Of a stretch of 64,000 nt of DNA, positions 55,738 through 64,000 are shown piece after piece. The position numbers and the translations under genes were made by a program. The notes under the pieces were generated by a model. That model was not told the DNA's origin, searched no databases, and saw nothing but the letters and a program-made list of their open reading frames with translations. Location: contig CM057475.1 of assembly GCA_030035585.1 (NCBI GenBank), positions 5,589,501 through 5,653,500 on the forward strand, written 5' to 3'. Within the stretch, counting starts at the first letter, position 1. Each line of letters starts with the position of its first letter. This stretch comes from Dugong dugon. Lineage: Eukaryota > Chordata > Mammalia > Sirenia > Dugongidae.

Positions 55738-57221
55738 AAGCAAGTTTCTAGCTTTTGCCTAGGTAAGGTGGATCTCACACTATGAGAAATTCATCAAACC
55801 TGGTGTTTCAAAAGAAACTGAGGGCCTGCAAATAGACCTCCTGACTTCCTGGGTCTACAGGCAGATTAACCATGTGGACATGGAAGTAGAAAAGGGCCAG
55901 AATGTGTGGCAAGTGGTGAGGTGGCCTGTTCTCCAGCTCTCCAAGGGAGCCAGGAGCTCCCCCAAGCTGGGGTGGGGGAGGGTGGGAGGAGGCCTGGTTT
56001 CAGGAATGGAGGAGGAGGGTAGTGGAAGGATCAGTGTAGCCCACCGATGAGGAGCTTTCAGTGCCAGCTGGTAAACAGGTCTGAGCTCTAATCTGTGGGC
56101 GGAGGGAGGCAATGGTGGGATTTCAGGCACTGTAGCGAGCTGTGCAGGTGGCATTTTGGAATAAAATGCTAAGTACCTCAAGTATACCAGGAGGCCCTGC
56201 TTGTTGACACTCCCTGAAGGCTGTCCTAGGCATGATGAAGGCAATCAGTGTTTTTTGGAAGGAGATCATTGTTGAACAAAGAGAAGAAGGAAGGTCTGCT
56301 TGATGCAGCAGAGAGTAAAGACTGAAGATTCAAGAATAATTTTAGAAACTTACAGCTGTTTGAGCCCCAGTGGCTTGCCCAAGGAAAGCTGAGCAGCTGG
56401 TGCTGCTCACCCCTGTCATGGAGGTGGGCCTGGCACATTTCTGCTCTCTAGCCACAGCCCCAGGCCTGGTGGGCCCGCTGGGCTGACCCACTGGGCTCTT
56501 CTTATGCCTTCAGGAATCTTAGCTTCACCACCTGCCGTGTGACTGGCATCCCGAGCCTCCGTGTCTTTGTGTGTGAAGTGAATTTATAATCCTCACATCA
56601 CAGGCTGCTGTGAGGATCAGATAAGATTACGTGTAATGTGCCTAGCAATTCCCCAGCATAGAGTGAAGGCTCAGTAAATAGGAGTTCTCCTCTGCTTGTA
56701 CAGACAGAGGGCAAAAGCATATAAGGGGTGGGGACAAGGGTAAACACATAACTGGGGTGGAGACCTAATTTCTGAATAACTCATAAACCATCTGAAACTG
56801 TAGTTTCCTGTTGATAGTCACCCTCTGTTAACACTCAATGAGTTCTTGGCATGTCACCCTTCCTAATGATGCAGACTGAGGGTTGTCCTCTCCCTCATAT
56901 AAGGTGGCTGTGACTCTTCCCAGGTGCATATCCCTGTAGCGTCCTGCTCAGTCACAATGGTAGGTAACTGGTTTTATAAATAAAAGAGAAAAAAGAAAGG
57001 GTATGTAGTCCTTATTTTAATATGCTATGATTTCTGTTTCTACAGGGTTCTACTTAAAGGTAAATATGACCTACTTATTATTCTTCTGTATATGAATTGC
57101 AATTCAGTGTGCAGAGTATAATGAGAGTCTGGGAGCTGGGAAAACCTTAATGAATTTAGGACAATTTCTGTTCTCCAAGGTCTAAGCTTTAGTCCCTTCC
57201 GGTAGTACTGGGATTCAGACT
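55738..57221. other. Repeat-poor stretch, no gene recognised
   Basis: Contains one MIR (56480-56700). The longest open frame, 129 codons at 55855-56244 on the minus strand, is Pro/Leu-rich without domains. A CATATAAGG string lies at about 56898. Nothing decisive. Confidence 0.45.
56480..56700 (+). mobile_element. MIR SINE
   Basis: Forward MIR: CACCACCTGCCGTGTGACTG, TGTGTGTGAAGTGAATTTAT, GGCTGCTGTGAGGATCAGAT, AAGGCTCAGTAAATAGGAG. Confidence 0.7.
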
Positions 57222-57306
57222 GGTTTCATCCAGTTGCCATTGAATTGATTCTGACTCATAGCTACCCTACGTACGTCAGAGTAGACCTGTGTTCCAAAGG
57301 GTTTTC
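57222..57306 (-). mobile_element. SINE, 3' half (split by L1)
   Basis: GCCATTGAATTGATTCTGAC, GTACGTCAGAGTAGACCTGT, AAAGGGTTTTC. It stops at the duplicate AGGGTTTTC (57298-57306) and resumes at 57633. Confidence 0.8.
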
Positions 57307-57632
57307 TTTATTTCTTTTTTTAAATAATATTTTATTGTGTTTTAGGTGAAAATTTACACAGCAACTTAGGTTCCCATTGAACAATTTTTATGCTGATTGT
57401 TCTGTGACATTGGTTACATTTTTCACACCGTGTCAGCATTCTCGTTATTTCTGTTCTGTTTGTTCTGTTTCCATTGATCTAGCTTCCCTGCCCCTCCTTG
57501 CCTTCTCATCTTTGCTTTTGGGTAAATGTTGACCATGGTCTCTTATAGTTGATTGTTTAAGGGAGCACGTTACTCACGGGTGATATTGTTTGTTTTATAA
57601 GCGAATCTATTATTTGGTTGCGAGGTTTCTGT
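57307..57632 (-). mobile_element. 5'-truncated L1 3'UTR inside a SINE
   Basis: Short insertion: T-rich left end, TATTTTATTGTGTTTTAGGT, GATTGTTCTGTGACATTGGT, AGCTTCCCTGCCCCTCCTTG. Flanked by AGGGTTTTC at 57298-57306 and 57633-57641, a 9-bp target duplication. Confidence 0.8.
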
Positions 57633-57768
57633 AGGGTTTTCAATGACTGATTTTTCAGAAGCAGATCACCAGGTATTTCTTTCGAGGCACCTCTGGGTAG
57701 ACTTGTACCTCCAACCTTTTGATTAGCAGCCTAGTACATTAACCATTTGCACTACCCAGGGACTCCAG
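57633..57768 (-). mobile_element. SINE, tRNA-like half (split by L1)
   Basis: Continues with TTTTTCAGAAGCAGATCACC, CTCCAACCTTTTGATTAGCA and TTTGCACTACCCAGGGACTC. Confidence 0.8.
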
Positions 57769-57799
57769 TCAGGTTTCTGATGTGTCTCTAATTCTGGGG

Positions 57800-57965
57800 C
57801 CCCAAGTGAATGATTTGTGAAAGTAAATATGATCTCAGAGCTCTGAACATTGCATCACTTCACAGATGAGGAAACTGAGCCTAGACAGAGGGAGAACCTG
57901 CCGCAGGGGTCTCACCACAAGCTGGCGGACTTGCTGAGACCTGAACCCAGGTGTCCCTGGCTCTT
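57800..57965 (-). mobile_element. MIR SINE fragment
   Basis: TCACAGATGAGGAAACTGAG, AGACCTGAACCCAGGTGTCC: reversed MIR core. Confidence 0.7.
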
Positions 57966-57969
57966 AGCC

Positions 57970-58175
57970 CCAAGGCTAATGGCTCCCAAATTTGGCTGCA
58001 CAGTGGAATCATCTGGAGATCTTTAAAATATACTAACACCTGGCTCCCACCCCAGACACTCCGATCTAATGGGTCTGTGATGAGACCTGGGCATGGACGG
58101 GGCGGCGGGGGATGGGTTGTAAAAGCTGCCCAGGTGATTTTCATGTTCAGAAAAGTTTGGGAGCCATTGCTCCAG
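57970..58175 (+). mobile_element. MER5-like hAT transposon fossil
   Basis: GGCTCCCAAATTTGGCTGCA, GTGGAATCATCTGGAGATCT, GGCTCCCACCCCAGACACTC, CTGCCCAGGTGATTTTCATG, GTTTGGGAGCCATTG. The outer ends CAAATTTGG/GTTTGGGAGCC are partly complementary. Confidence 0.65.
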
Positions 58176-58504
58176 GCCCTTTTCACTGTATCACGTTGTG
58201 TTAAGAAGGAATTTTGCACCAAAATCTGTAAAATACTGTCTAGGCCTCCTATCTGTCTTTAATTACAACGTGATCTTTCTGCAAATATTCTTTGTTGGAG
58301 CTAGTAACCTGGAATAGACCAGGCTGCTCTCCAAGGGCACAAAGGAGAAGAGAAGGGCAAGGCGTGGCCGCCGGGATGGGAGAAGCAAACGGAGTTTGGA
58401 GACGGCCTCGGTAATGGAGAAGTGGGGCAGAAACTGTCCTGGGACATTGCAGGGAACGGTAGAGTGAGTGTGGAGGTGGCATCCTCCCTGCCTTCGCTCA
58501 GAGC
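58176..58504. other. No feature recognised
   Basis: Purine-rich on the plus strand. Overlapping minus-strand frames of 75-101 codons here have no recognisable features. Confidence 0.4.
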
Positions 58505-58670
58505 CTCCGCCTTCAATCCATCCTCCACAGGGCAGCTGAACGCACTTTGTAAACTGCAGGCCTGACAATGCTCCCCCCTCCCCTCACCCCGCTAAAAAGC
58601 CTTGACGATGCCCAGCTCTTGGTCATGGGGAGCGGGACAAGACAAGGCCTTTTACGAGTTGTGGTCTGGA
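58505..58670 (+). mobile_element. L2 LINE fragment
   Basis: AAAAAGCCTTGACGATGCCC and GACAAGGCCTTTTACGAGTT follow the L2 pattern near the 3' end of its reading frame. Diverged. Confidence 0.5.
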
Positions 58671-58904
58671 AAGGAGCAGCACCTTACCAAATGGGACACG
58701 GTTTCTAGCGGCACTGCCAGCTTGCTCCACCCAAGGCCAGCTTGATGCCGTACCACCTAAAAAACCCTTATAAAGCCTGTTTTGGTGCCGCACTGTCTCT
58801 GTACCTGCTGCTCAGATCAGAGGCTCGTGAGTATTGAATGCTGGGAAGGAAGAAAAGCCGGAGGAAGGGAAGGGACTTCAGAGCTTGCCCAGCAGTAGCA
58901 GCTT

Positions 58905-59035
58905 CACATGGGAGCTTGTCAGAAAAGCAGAATCCTAAATCCCGGCTATCACCTTGAGTCGGCATCTGCATTTTTAACAAGATCTCCCAGTAGGCCACAT
59001 TCGTATTAAAGAAGCACTGGTTTTCAGAATGTTTC
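58905..59035 (-). mobile_element. MER5-like fragment
   Basis: GAATCCTAAATCCCGGCTAT, GGCATCTGCATTTTTAACAA, GATCTCCCAG, GAAGCACTGGTTTTCAG: reversed MER5 order. Confidence 0.5.
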
Positions 59036-59104
59036 CTGTGGTTCTCACCTGGGGTGTGTGTGAAAATACAAAGTCTCCTGCCACATCTTTCTTCAACCAC
59101 CCTG

Positions 59105-60888
59105 TTTCTTTCTTTCTTTTTTTGTTTATTGTTGTAGTTTAAGTAAAAGTTTACATTTCAAGTTAGTCTCTTATACAAAAATTTATGCATACATTGTTAT
59201 GTGACCCTAATTGCTCTCCCTATACTGTGACAGCACGCTCCTCCTTTCCACCCGATTTCCTGTATCCATTCAACCAGCTCCTAACCCTCTCTGCCTTCTC
59301 AACTCATCTCCGAACAGAAGCTGCCCATTTAGTCTCATGTATCTACTTGAGCTAGAAGCACAGTCTTCACAAGTATCATTTTATGTCCCACAGTCCAGTC
59401 GTTCCTCCAGAGACTGGAGGAAGCCCAGAAAGCATGGCCCCTGGATTCTCTATCAGCCCAGAACTAAAACAATTTCCGAGGCCAACTCTTCAGAGAGGGA
59501 TTGGATTCCTCCAGTCTCAGTCAGACCATTAAATCTGGTCTTTTTACTAAAATTTGAGTTCTGAACCCCACCTTTCTCCTGCTCCATCAGGGACTCTCTG
59601 TAGTGTTCCCTGTCAGAGCAGTCATTGGTGGTAGCTGGGCACCATCTTGTTCTTCTGGTCTCGGGCTGATGAAGTATCTGGTTTATTGTTGCATAGTATT
59701 CCGTTGTGTGGATATACCATAATTTGCTTATCCATTTGTCTGTTGGTGGGCATCTAGGTTGTTTCCATCTTTTTGCTATCATGAACAGTGCTGCAGTGAA
59801 CACGGGCGTGGGTATATCTATTCGTGTGATGACTCTTATTTCTCTAGGATATATTCCAAGGAGGAGGATTGCTGGATCATATGGTACTTCTAATTTCTAG
59901 CTTTTTAAGGAAGCACCAAATCGATTTCCAAAGTAGTTGTACCATTTTACATTCCCAACAGTGTATAAGTGTTCCAGTCTCTCCACAACCTCTCCAGCAT
60001 TTATTTTTTTGTGTTTTTTTGGATTAATGCTAGCCTTGTTGGGGTGAGATGATATCTCACTGTAGTTTGATCTGCATTTCTCTAATGGCTGATGATCATG
60101 AGCATTTCTTCAAGTGTCTGTTAGCCACCTGACTATCTTCTTTGGCGAAGTGCCTGTTCATATCCTTTGCCCATTTTTGAATTGGGTTGTTTTTTTGTTG
60201 TTGGGGTTTTGCAGTATCTTGTAGATTTTAAAGATTAGACGCTGATCAGATTTATCATAGCCAAAAAATTTTTCCCAGTCTGTAGGTTGTCTTTTTACTC
60301 TTTAGGTGAATTCTTTTGATGAGCATAAGTGTTTGATTTTTAGGAGCTCCCCGTTATCTATTCTGTCTTCTGGTGCTTGTGCATTGTTACTTATGGTTCC
60401 TATTCTATTTATGCCATGTATTAGGGCTCCTAGTGTTGTCTCTGTTTTTTTCTTCAATGATCTTTATCGTTTTCAATTTTATATTTAGGTCTTTGATACA
60501 TTTTAAATCAGTTTTTGTGCATGGTGTGAGGTGTGGGTCTTGCTTTAGTTTTTTGCAGATGGATATCCAGTTATGCCAGCACCATTTGTTAAAGAGACTG
60601 TCTTTTCCCCAATTAATGGACTTTAGGCCTTTGTCAAATATTATCTGCTCATAGGTGGATGAATTTACATCTGGATTCTCAATTCTGTTCCGTTGGTCTA
60701 TGTATCTGTTGCTGTACCAATACTAGGCTGTTTTGACTGCTGTGGTGGTATAATAGGTTCTAAAATCAGGTAGTGTGAGGCCCCCCACTTTGTTCTTCTT
60801 GAGTAATGCTTTACTCACCCGGGGCCTCTTCCATTTCCATATGAAGCTGGTGATTTTTTTCTCCATCTCATTAAAAAATGCCATTGGA
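59105..60888 (-). mobile_element. L1 3' half with micro-inversion and deletion
   Basis: Complement of L1: T-rich left end, 3'UTR (TACATTGTTATGTGACCCTA, CACAAGTATCATTTTATGTC), the inverted 95-bp segment 59411-59505, more 3'UTR (TCAGACCATTAAATCTGGTC), then at about 59680 a jump to ORF2 C-terminal sequence (minus strand has WYIHTTEYYAT) and on through the RT thumb region to about 60888. The ORF2 part is broken by stops. It joins retroviral env debris directly, with no poly(T) at that end, as expected for its 5' truncation. Confidence 0.85.
59411..59505 (+). repeat. Inverted 95-bp segment within L1
   Basis: Reads in the orientation opposite to its L1 and is identical, base for base as I read it, to 51068-51162 of another L1 3'UTR. 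Left edge: TTCCTCCAGAGACTGGAGGA forms a near-perfect palindrome; right edge: TTCCTCCAGTCT again. The inversion therefore lies between short inverted copies of CCTCCAG. Confidence 0.9.
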
Positions 60889-61500
60889 GAAAGGAAACTA
60901 TGGTTTTTTAATATTGCTGATGTTTTAAGATTGTATTTTCTGGATATAAGAAACTGTCTTCCTTTCTCCTAAATTGTCTAACTAATGGTTTTAGATATTG
61001 TAACTCTTGAATTAGAAGTTCCTGTTGGTAAACTTAGCAGAGTTGTAAATATCATAACCAGAGAAGTATCTGAAATTTGAGCTATGATTTTACAAAATAG
61101 AATAGTATCAGCCTTCTTATTAGTTCTCCCAAGAAACAGTTTTGTGCCTTAATAGATAAATGTTGCTGTATTTATATTAATACTCAGTCTGAGGTTTTGC
61201 AGAATGTAGTTGCTGTTGAGGAACATGAAAAAGTCACTAATGTTGCTTATGTATAGACAAACACCTCATGAGATTTATTTCCTTTGTTCAAAGACCTTAG
61301 GGTCACGGTTTCATTGGTTATTTCAGACAAGCGGCCTAATATTATTGTTAGTGTTTCTGTTTTGTTTCCTAGGTTGCTATATGGTGCCTGGGATCTTAAA
61401 AACCAGATGATGCCCAATTACCATTTGTTGAGCATTTTTGATAAAAGATTCTATAGCAAGATCATGATCCAAAGGAAAGAATGATGAGAGAGTTGTATAT
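60889..61500 (+). pseudogene. Retroviral env TM remnant A
   Basis: Forward-strand debris of a transmembrane envelope subunit. A heptad-like stretch is followed by LQNR at 61090-61101 (start of the immunosuppressive-type region); after a frameshift come CALIDKCCC at 61143-61169 (a CX6CC motif, typical of gamma-type TM) and a Tyr-Ile-Asn string. At about 61300-61400 a hydrophobic stretch with LILLLVFLFCFLGCY could be the membrane anchor. Stops and frameshifts make it non-functional. It would have mediated membrane fusion. No LTR follows it directly. Confidence 0.6.
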
Positions 61501-62094
61501 AATTCTCCTGGAATAAAGATTTCTGGTTTTCATGGAGGTTGGGGTAACCCGCAGAGGTTATTGTCTTTGGGTGTACTTTTGAACCTCAAGCTTTGAGAAA
61601 AAAACTGGTTCCTGAAGATACTCTGAGTCAAACAATGGTCCAGATACACTAATAAGACCATTTTGCTCTGGGCATTGAGCTTTTTTTTTGAAGCATTCAG
61701 TCTGTCTTAGGAAACGAACTTCAAAGATCAGACTGAGAGTTATGTTTAGGGTGAATTAGTAATTACTTTAATCAGTCTTTAAGACAGTGTTGTATGAAAT
61801 ACCTGTTTAACGTTTGTAATCAAACTGTCACCCTCTTACGATGCAGAAAATTATGTATCTTAAAGAAACCAGATTCTCAGAGGAGATCGACCTCATGGCT
61901 CAAACTCTTTTTTGTCTTAGGTTCCATTTCTGCTTCTGAGAAAGTGACCCCTGACTGTTAACAGGTAAACCAAGGAGGGGCAGCTTGCCCTCGGGAAGAA
62001 CACTTAGTATGTTTTAAACAGACTAACTGAAGACCTCCTACAGGAGAGGTCCATCCTGTATCATCTTGCTAATCACATATTCTTTAATGAAAAC
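61501..62094 (+). other. Unassigned retroviral-type interval
   Basis: Lies between two env TM-like modules. AT-rich, no long frame. It may be eroded env SU of the second unit but I cannot demonstrate it. Confidence 0.35.
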
Positions 62095-62290
62095 TTGTTT
62101 GTCACATATAAATTTTTCTATATTTTCTGTTTCTTCCAGACAAACTTGTGTACTCCTTATGGATATATGTTTCTGTGTGATACATCCAACTATACTAATT
62201 TAGATGATCCCTTTCCAACTGATAGTGAATTTATGTTGGCAATCTCTTGTTTAGATTCTGACGAATGTGTGGACAATGCACTTTGAGAGA
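62095..62290 (+). pseudogene. Env surface-subunit-like remnant
   Basis: Codons 62140-62286 give TPYGYMFLCDT with further Cys residues downstream, similar to the C-terminal part of gamma-type SU just before the cleavage site. The open frame ends at 62286. A tentative call based on the Cys pattern and on its position 5' of TM remnant B. Confidence 0.45.
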
Positions 62291-62940
62291 TTTAGGATAA
62301 TCTTTAGATATTCATAGTAATTATGCTAGTTAATACTGAAAAGGTAATGTCAAAATTGTAAAATGAAAGTCAGAAGAAAACCCATTGGTCCAACACTCAG
62401 GATATGGTTGGCAGCTTTAATTCCTACTTACGGTATATCTGAAGTGGAGAAATCTTTAAGAAAATTTGTCAGTCACTATGGGCCAAAAAACAGATGAGAT
62501 GGAAGCACAACAGTGATCTCTGATCTCATAAGCCAAGGTGACATAAGATAACAAAATATCCTTAGATTTTTTTATTAGTGTAGTCTGTGCTGTAGCAAAT
62601 ACCTCTTGTTACATTTAGCTAAATAACACAGGAGAAGCAGAACAAGATATACATAGAATTAGACAATAAGCTAGTTGGTTACACACTGTAACACCCTTAT
62701 AAACACCAGATTTGTTTGGTTGGTTACTATCAGGAATAAGTACATGGGCTAGATCGCTACTGCAAGAAATAGTAATATTTTTAGTCTATATCCTGATAGT
62801 ATTAGGCATAATAAAATTTATCCTGTATTGTCTTACACACCTAAAAGACAAAAGAAGGCCTTGGGCTAAAATGCTGATGTACATTGAGTCTGCTCACTCT
62901 GACAATGCAATTGATGACAACATTGCTCTTACTTAATAAC
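62291..62940 (+). pseudogene. Retroviral env TM remnant B
   Basis: In one frame from 62586 it reads CAVANTSCY (CX6C; the second Cys of CC is Tyr), then after a stop NNTGEAEQDIHRIR, a stop, ASWLHTVTP, a stop, and LFGWLLSGISTWARSLLQ followed by a hydrophobic anchor (IVIFLVYILIVLGIIKFI) and a basic cytoplasmic tail ending at 62936. This is the layout of a gamma-type TM ectodomain end, membrane span and tail. Three in-frame stops make it dead. The polypurine tract and 3' LTR follow within 150 bp. Confidence 0.75.
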
Positions 62941-63071
62941 CTGGTGAAGAACCAGATGGTATCTGGTGGAAAACCAGCACCGTGAGTTTAAAGAGCCTGC
63001 AATGGCTGCCATCTAGGAGCTCGACTAAGTCCAGGTATTGGCCATCGATGTGTTATCACCAATCTCCGATC

Positions 63072-63083
63072 AAAAGGAGGGAA
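63072..63083 (+). other. Polypurine tract
   Basis: AAAAGGAGGGAA directly before the TG that starts the LTR; the site where plus-strand DNA synthesis would start. Confidence 0.8.
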
Positions 63084-64000
63084 TGATTTAGGAAATTAAT
63101 ATTAGAATCGTTTATTCCCTCTCCTTGAGCATACAGAATGTGACCCAGCTAGAGCTGGACTCACAAGGACTCACAAGGACACTTCAACTGGGCCCTGAGG
63201 TATAAAGACAATAGCTAAAATAATCTTGGAAAATATCTTTTAGGGAAACTTCACATAGAGCCAATCAAACAGAACACAAAAGAGTTTCCACTCTTGTCTT
63301 TTTCTATCAGCATTTAGTGAATAGAAATTTGTTGGACCAATGAAGACCCTCCTGTCTCTTGTTACTGAAACCTGTACCAATGATTGTTAAGAAAGACAAT
63401 TCAAAATGTAGGATCAGTTTCTAGCCAATCTGAAAAAGCTAAGCTTTCAATGGTTTTGCCCATTTGTAATGTTAATATATACTGATGGCTCTGTAACTGT
63501 TCCTTGGACTTGGGCAGACATGGCTGTGGCAGCATGCTTGTCCGTTTTCCCATTCTTGCCTATTCTGTAATGGTCTTTGGACTCGGGAAGACATGGCTGT
63601 GGCAGCATCGTTTCTGTTTTCCCACTCTTGCCTATTCTGTAATGGTCTTTGGACTTGGACAGACATGGCTGTGGCAGCATGCTTGTCTGTTTTCCCACTT
63701 TTGTCTGTTCCATGATATTTCCTTGGACTTGGGCAGACATGGCTGTGGCAGCCTGTTGTCCATTTTCCCATACTTGCCTGTTCTGTAATATTCTTTGGAC
63801 TTGGGGCAGACATGGCTGTGGCAGCATGGTTGTCCATTTTCCCATTCTTGCCTGTTCTGTAATATTCCTTGGACTTGGGGCAGACATGGCTGTGGCAGCA
63901 TGCTTGTCTGTTTTCCCACTCTTGCCTATTCTGTAATATTCCTTGGACTTGGGGCAGACATGGCTGTGGCAGCATGCTTGTCTGTTTTCCCACTCTTGCC
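63084..64000 (+). mobile_element. 3' LTR with expanded minisatellite, cut by window edge
   Basis: Starts TGATTTAGGAAATTAATATT right after the polypurine tract and matches the LTR at 466-1123 on the other strand through the whole U3 portion (for example AATCAAACAGAACACAAAAG and TGATTGTTAAGAA). A 19-bp duplication ACTCACAAGG/ACTCACAAGG lies at 63159-63180. From 63490 the 73-74 bp unit repeats to the window end, so AATAAA and the LTR end lie outside. Confidence 0.85.
63490..64000 (+). repeat. Minisatellite in LTR, at least seven copies of 73-74 bp
   Basis: CAGACATGGCTGTGGCAGCA recurs at spacings of 73, 72, 74, 74, 73 and 74 bp, each followed by TTTTCCCA and CTTGCCTnTTCTGTAAT. The last copies resemble one another most. 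Because the period is not a multiple of three, open frames run through it in several frames on both strands; these are artefacts. Confidence 0.95.

Noticed and set aside
55855-56244. Open frame of 129 codons on the minus strand, Pro/Leu-rich
   Set aside because: No homology I recognise, no exon signals, and similar-length frames occur by chance at this GC content.
58249-58568. Cluster of minus-strand frames, possible first exon or CpG island
   Set aside because: CpG density is not raised enough by eye and the stretch runs into L2 sequence; no promoter structure seen.
63447-63993. Open frames of 95-173 codons on both strands at the right end, repetitive proteins
   Set aside because: They arise because a 73-74 bp minisatellite with few stops is read in all frames; the period is not a multiple of three.
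63490-64000. CRISPR-like regular repeat pattern
   Set aside because: Units are contiguous tandem copies without unique spacers, inside a retroviral LTR of a mammal.

Overview
This window is mammalian nuclear DNA, and I find no host protein-coding exon, structural RNA gene or CpG island in it. Nearly everything I can name is a transposable element or a piece of one. The mixture points to Afrotheria, most likely elephant or a close paenungulate relative: many copies of a tRNA-Asn-like SINE (head like GGAGCCCTGGTGGCACAGTG), long RTE/BovB-like LINE pieces, and many L1 copies sharing one 3'UTR type. Species is inferred from remembered repeat families; no database was searched.

Left end, 1-5.7 kb: a minus-strand ERVL-type provirus (LTR 2488-3056, tRNA-Leu-like primer site, broken gag) is split by a solo LTR of another retrovirus family (466-1123) that carries a 73-74 bp minisatellite. 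A SINE, an L1 ORF2 piece, an L1 3'UTR and a further LTR-like block follow. 5.7-13.5 kb holds old DNA-transposon and L1 fossils, sequence with no recognised repeat, an inverted SINE pair, and a SINE split by about 1 kb of LTR-like DNA. 13.5-22.2 kb holds an ERVL-like LTR, a Tigger transposon with a transposase remnant, an RTE piece, and an old L1 interrupted by an LTR. 22.4-26.7 kb is the first long repeat-poor stretch.

26.7-41.6 kb is LINE territory: tandem L1 3' ends, a near full-length but dead L1 (30301-37298) carrying a SINE, a GC-rich block (37.3-38.1 kb), and an RTE that is both interrupted by an L1 with a 14-bp target duplication and has its 5' part inverted. 42-43.5 kb has two LTRs in opposite orientation. 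43.5-49.8 kb is repeat-poor, with a two-copy 68-bp tandem duplication and a SINE pair. 49.8-54 kb shows clear nesting: two L1s inside an older L1 with visible target duplications, and an RTE that received a near-palindromic MITE and a SINE. 54.5-55.7 kb has two LTRs of opposite orientation; 55.7-59 kb is mostly unassigned with MIR, L2 and MER5-like fossils.

Right end: an L1 3' half (59105-60888) containing a 95-bp micro-inversion, then retroviral env debris with two separate gamma-type TM modules, a polypurine tract, and an LTR of the same minisatellite-bearing family as at the left end, cut off by the window edge. No genes act together here as a functional system; the interest lies in insertion order and rearrangement. 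Every retroviral and LINE reading frame recognised is interrupted by stops, frameshifts or insertions.
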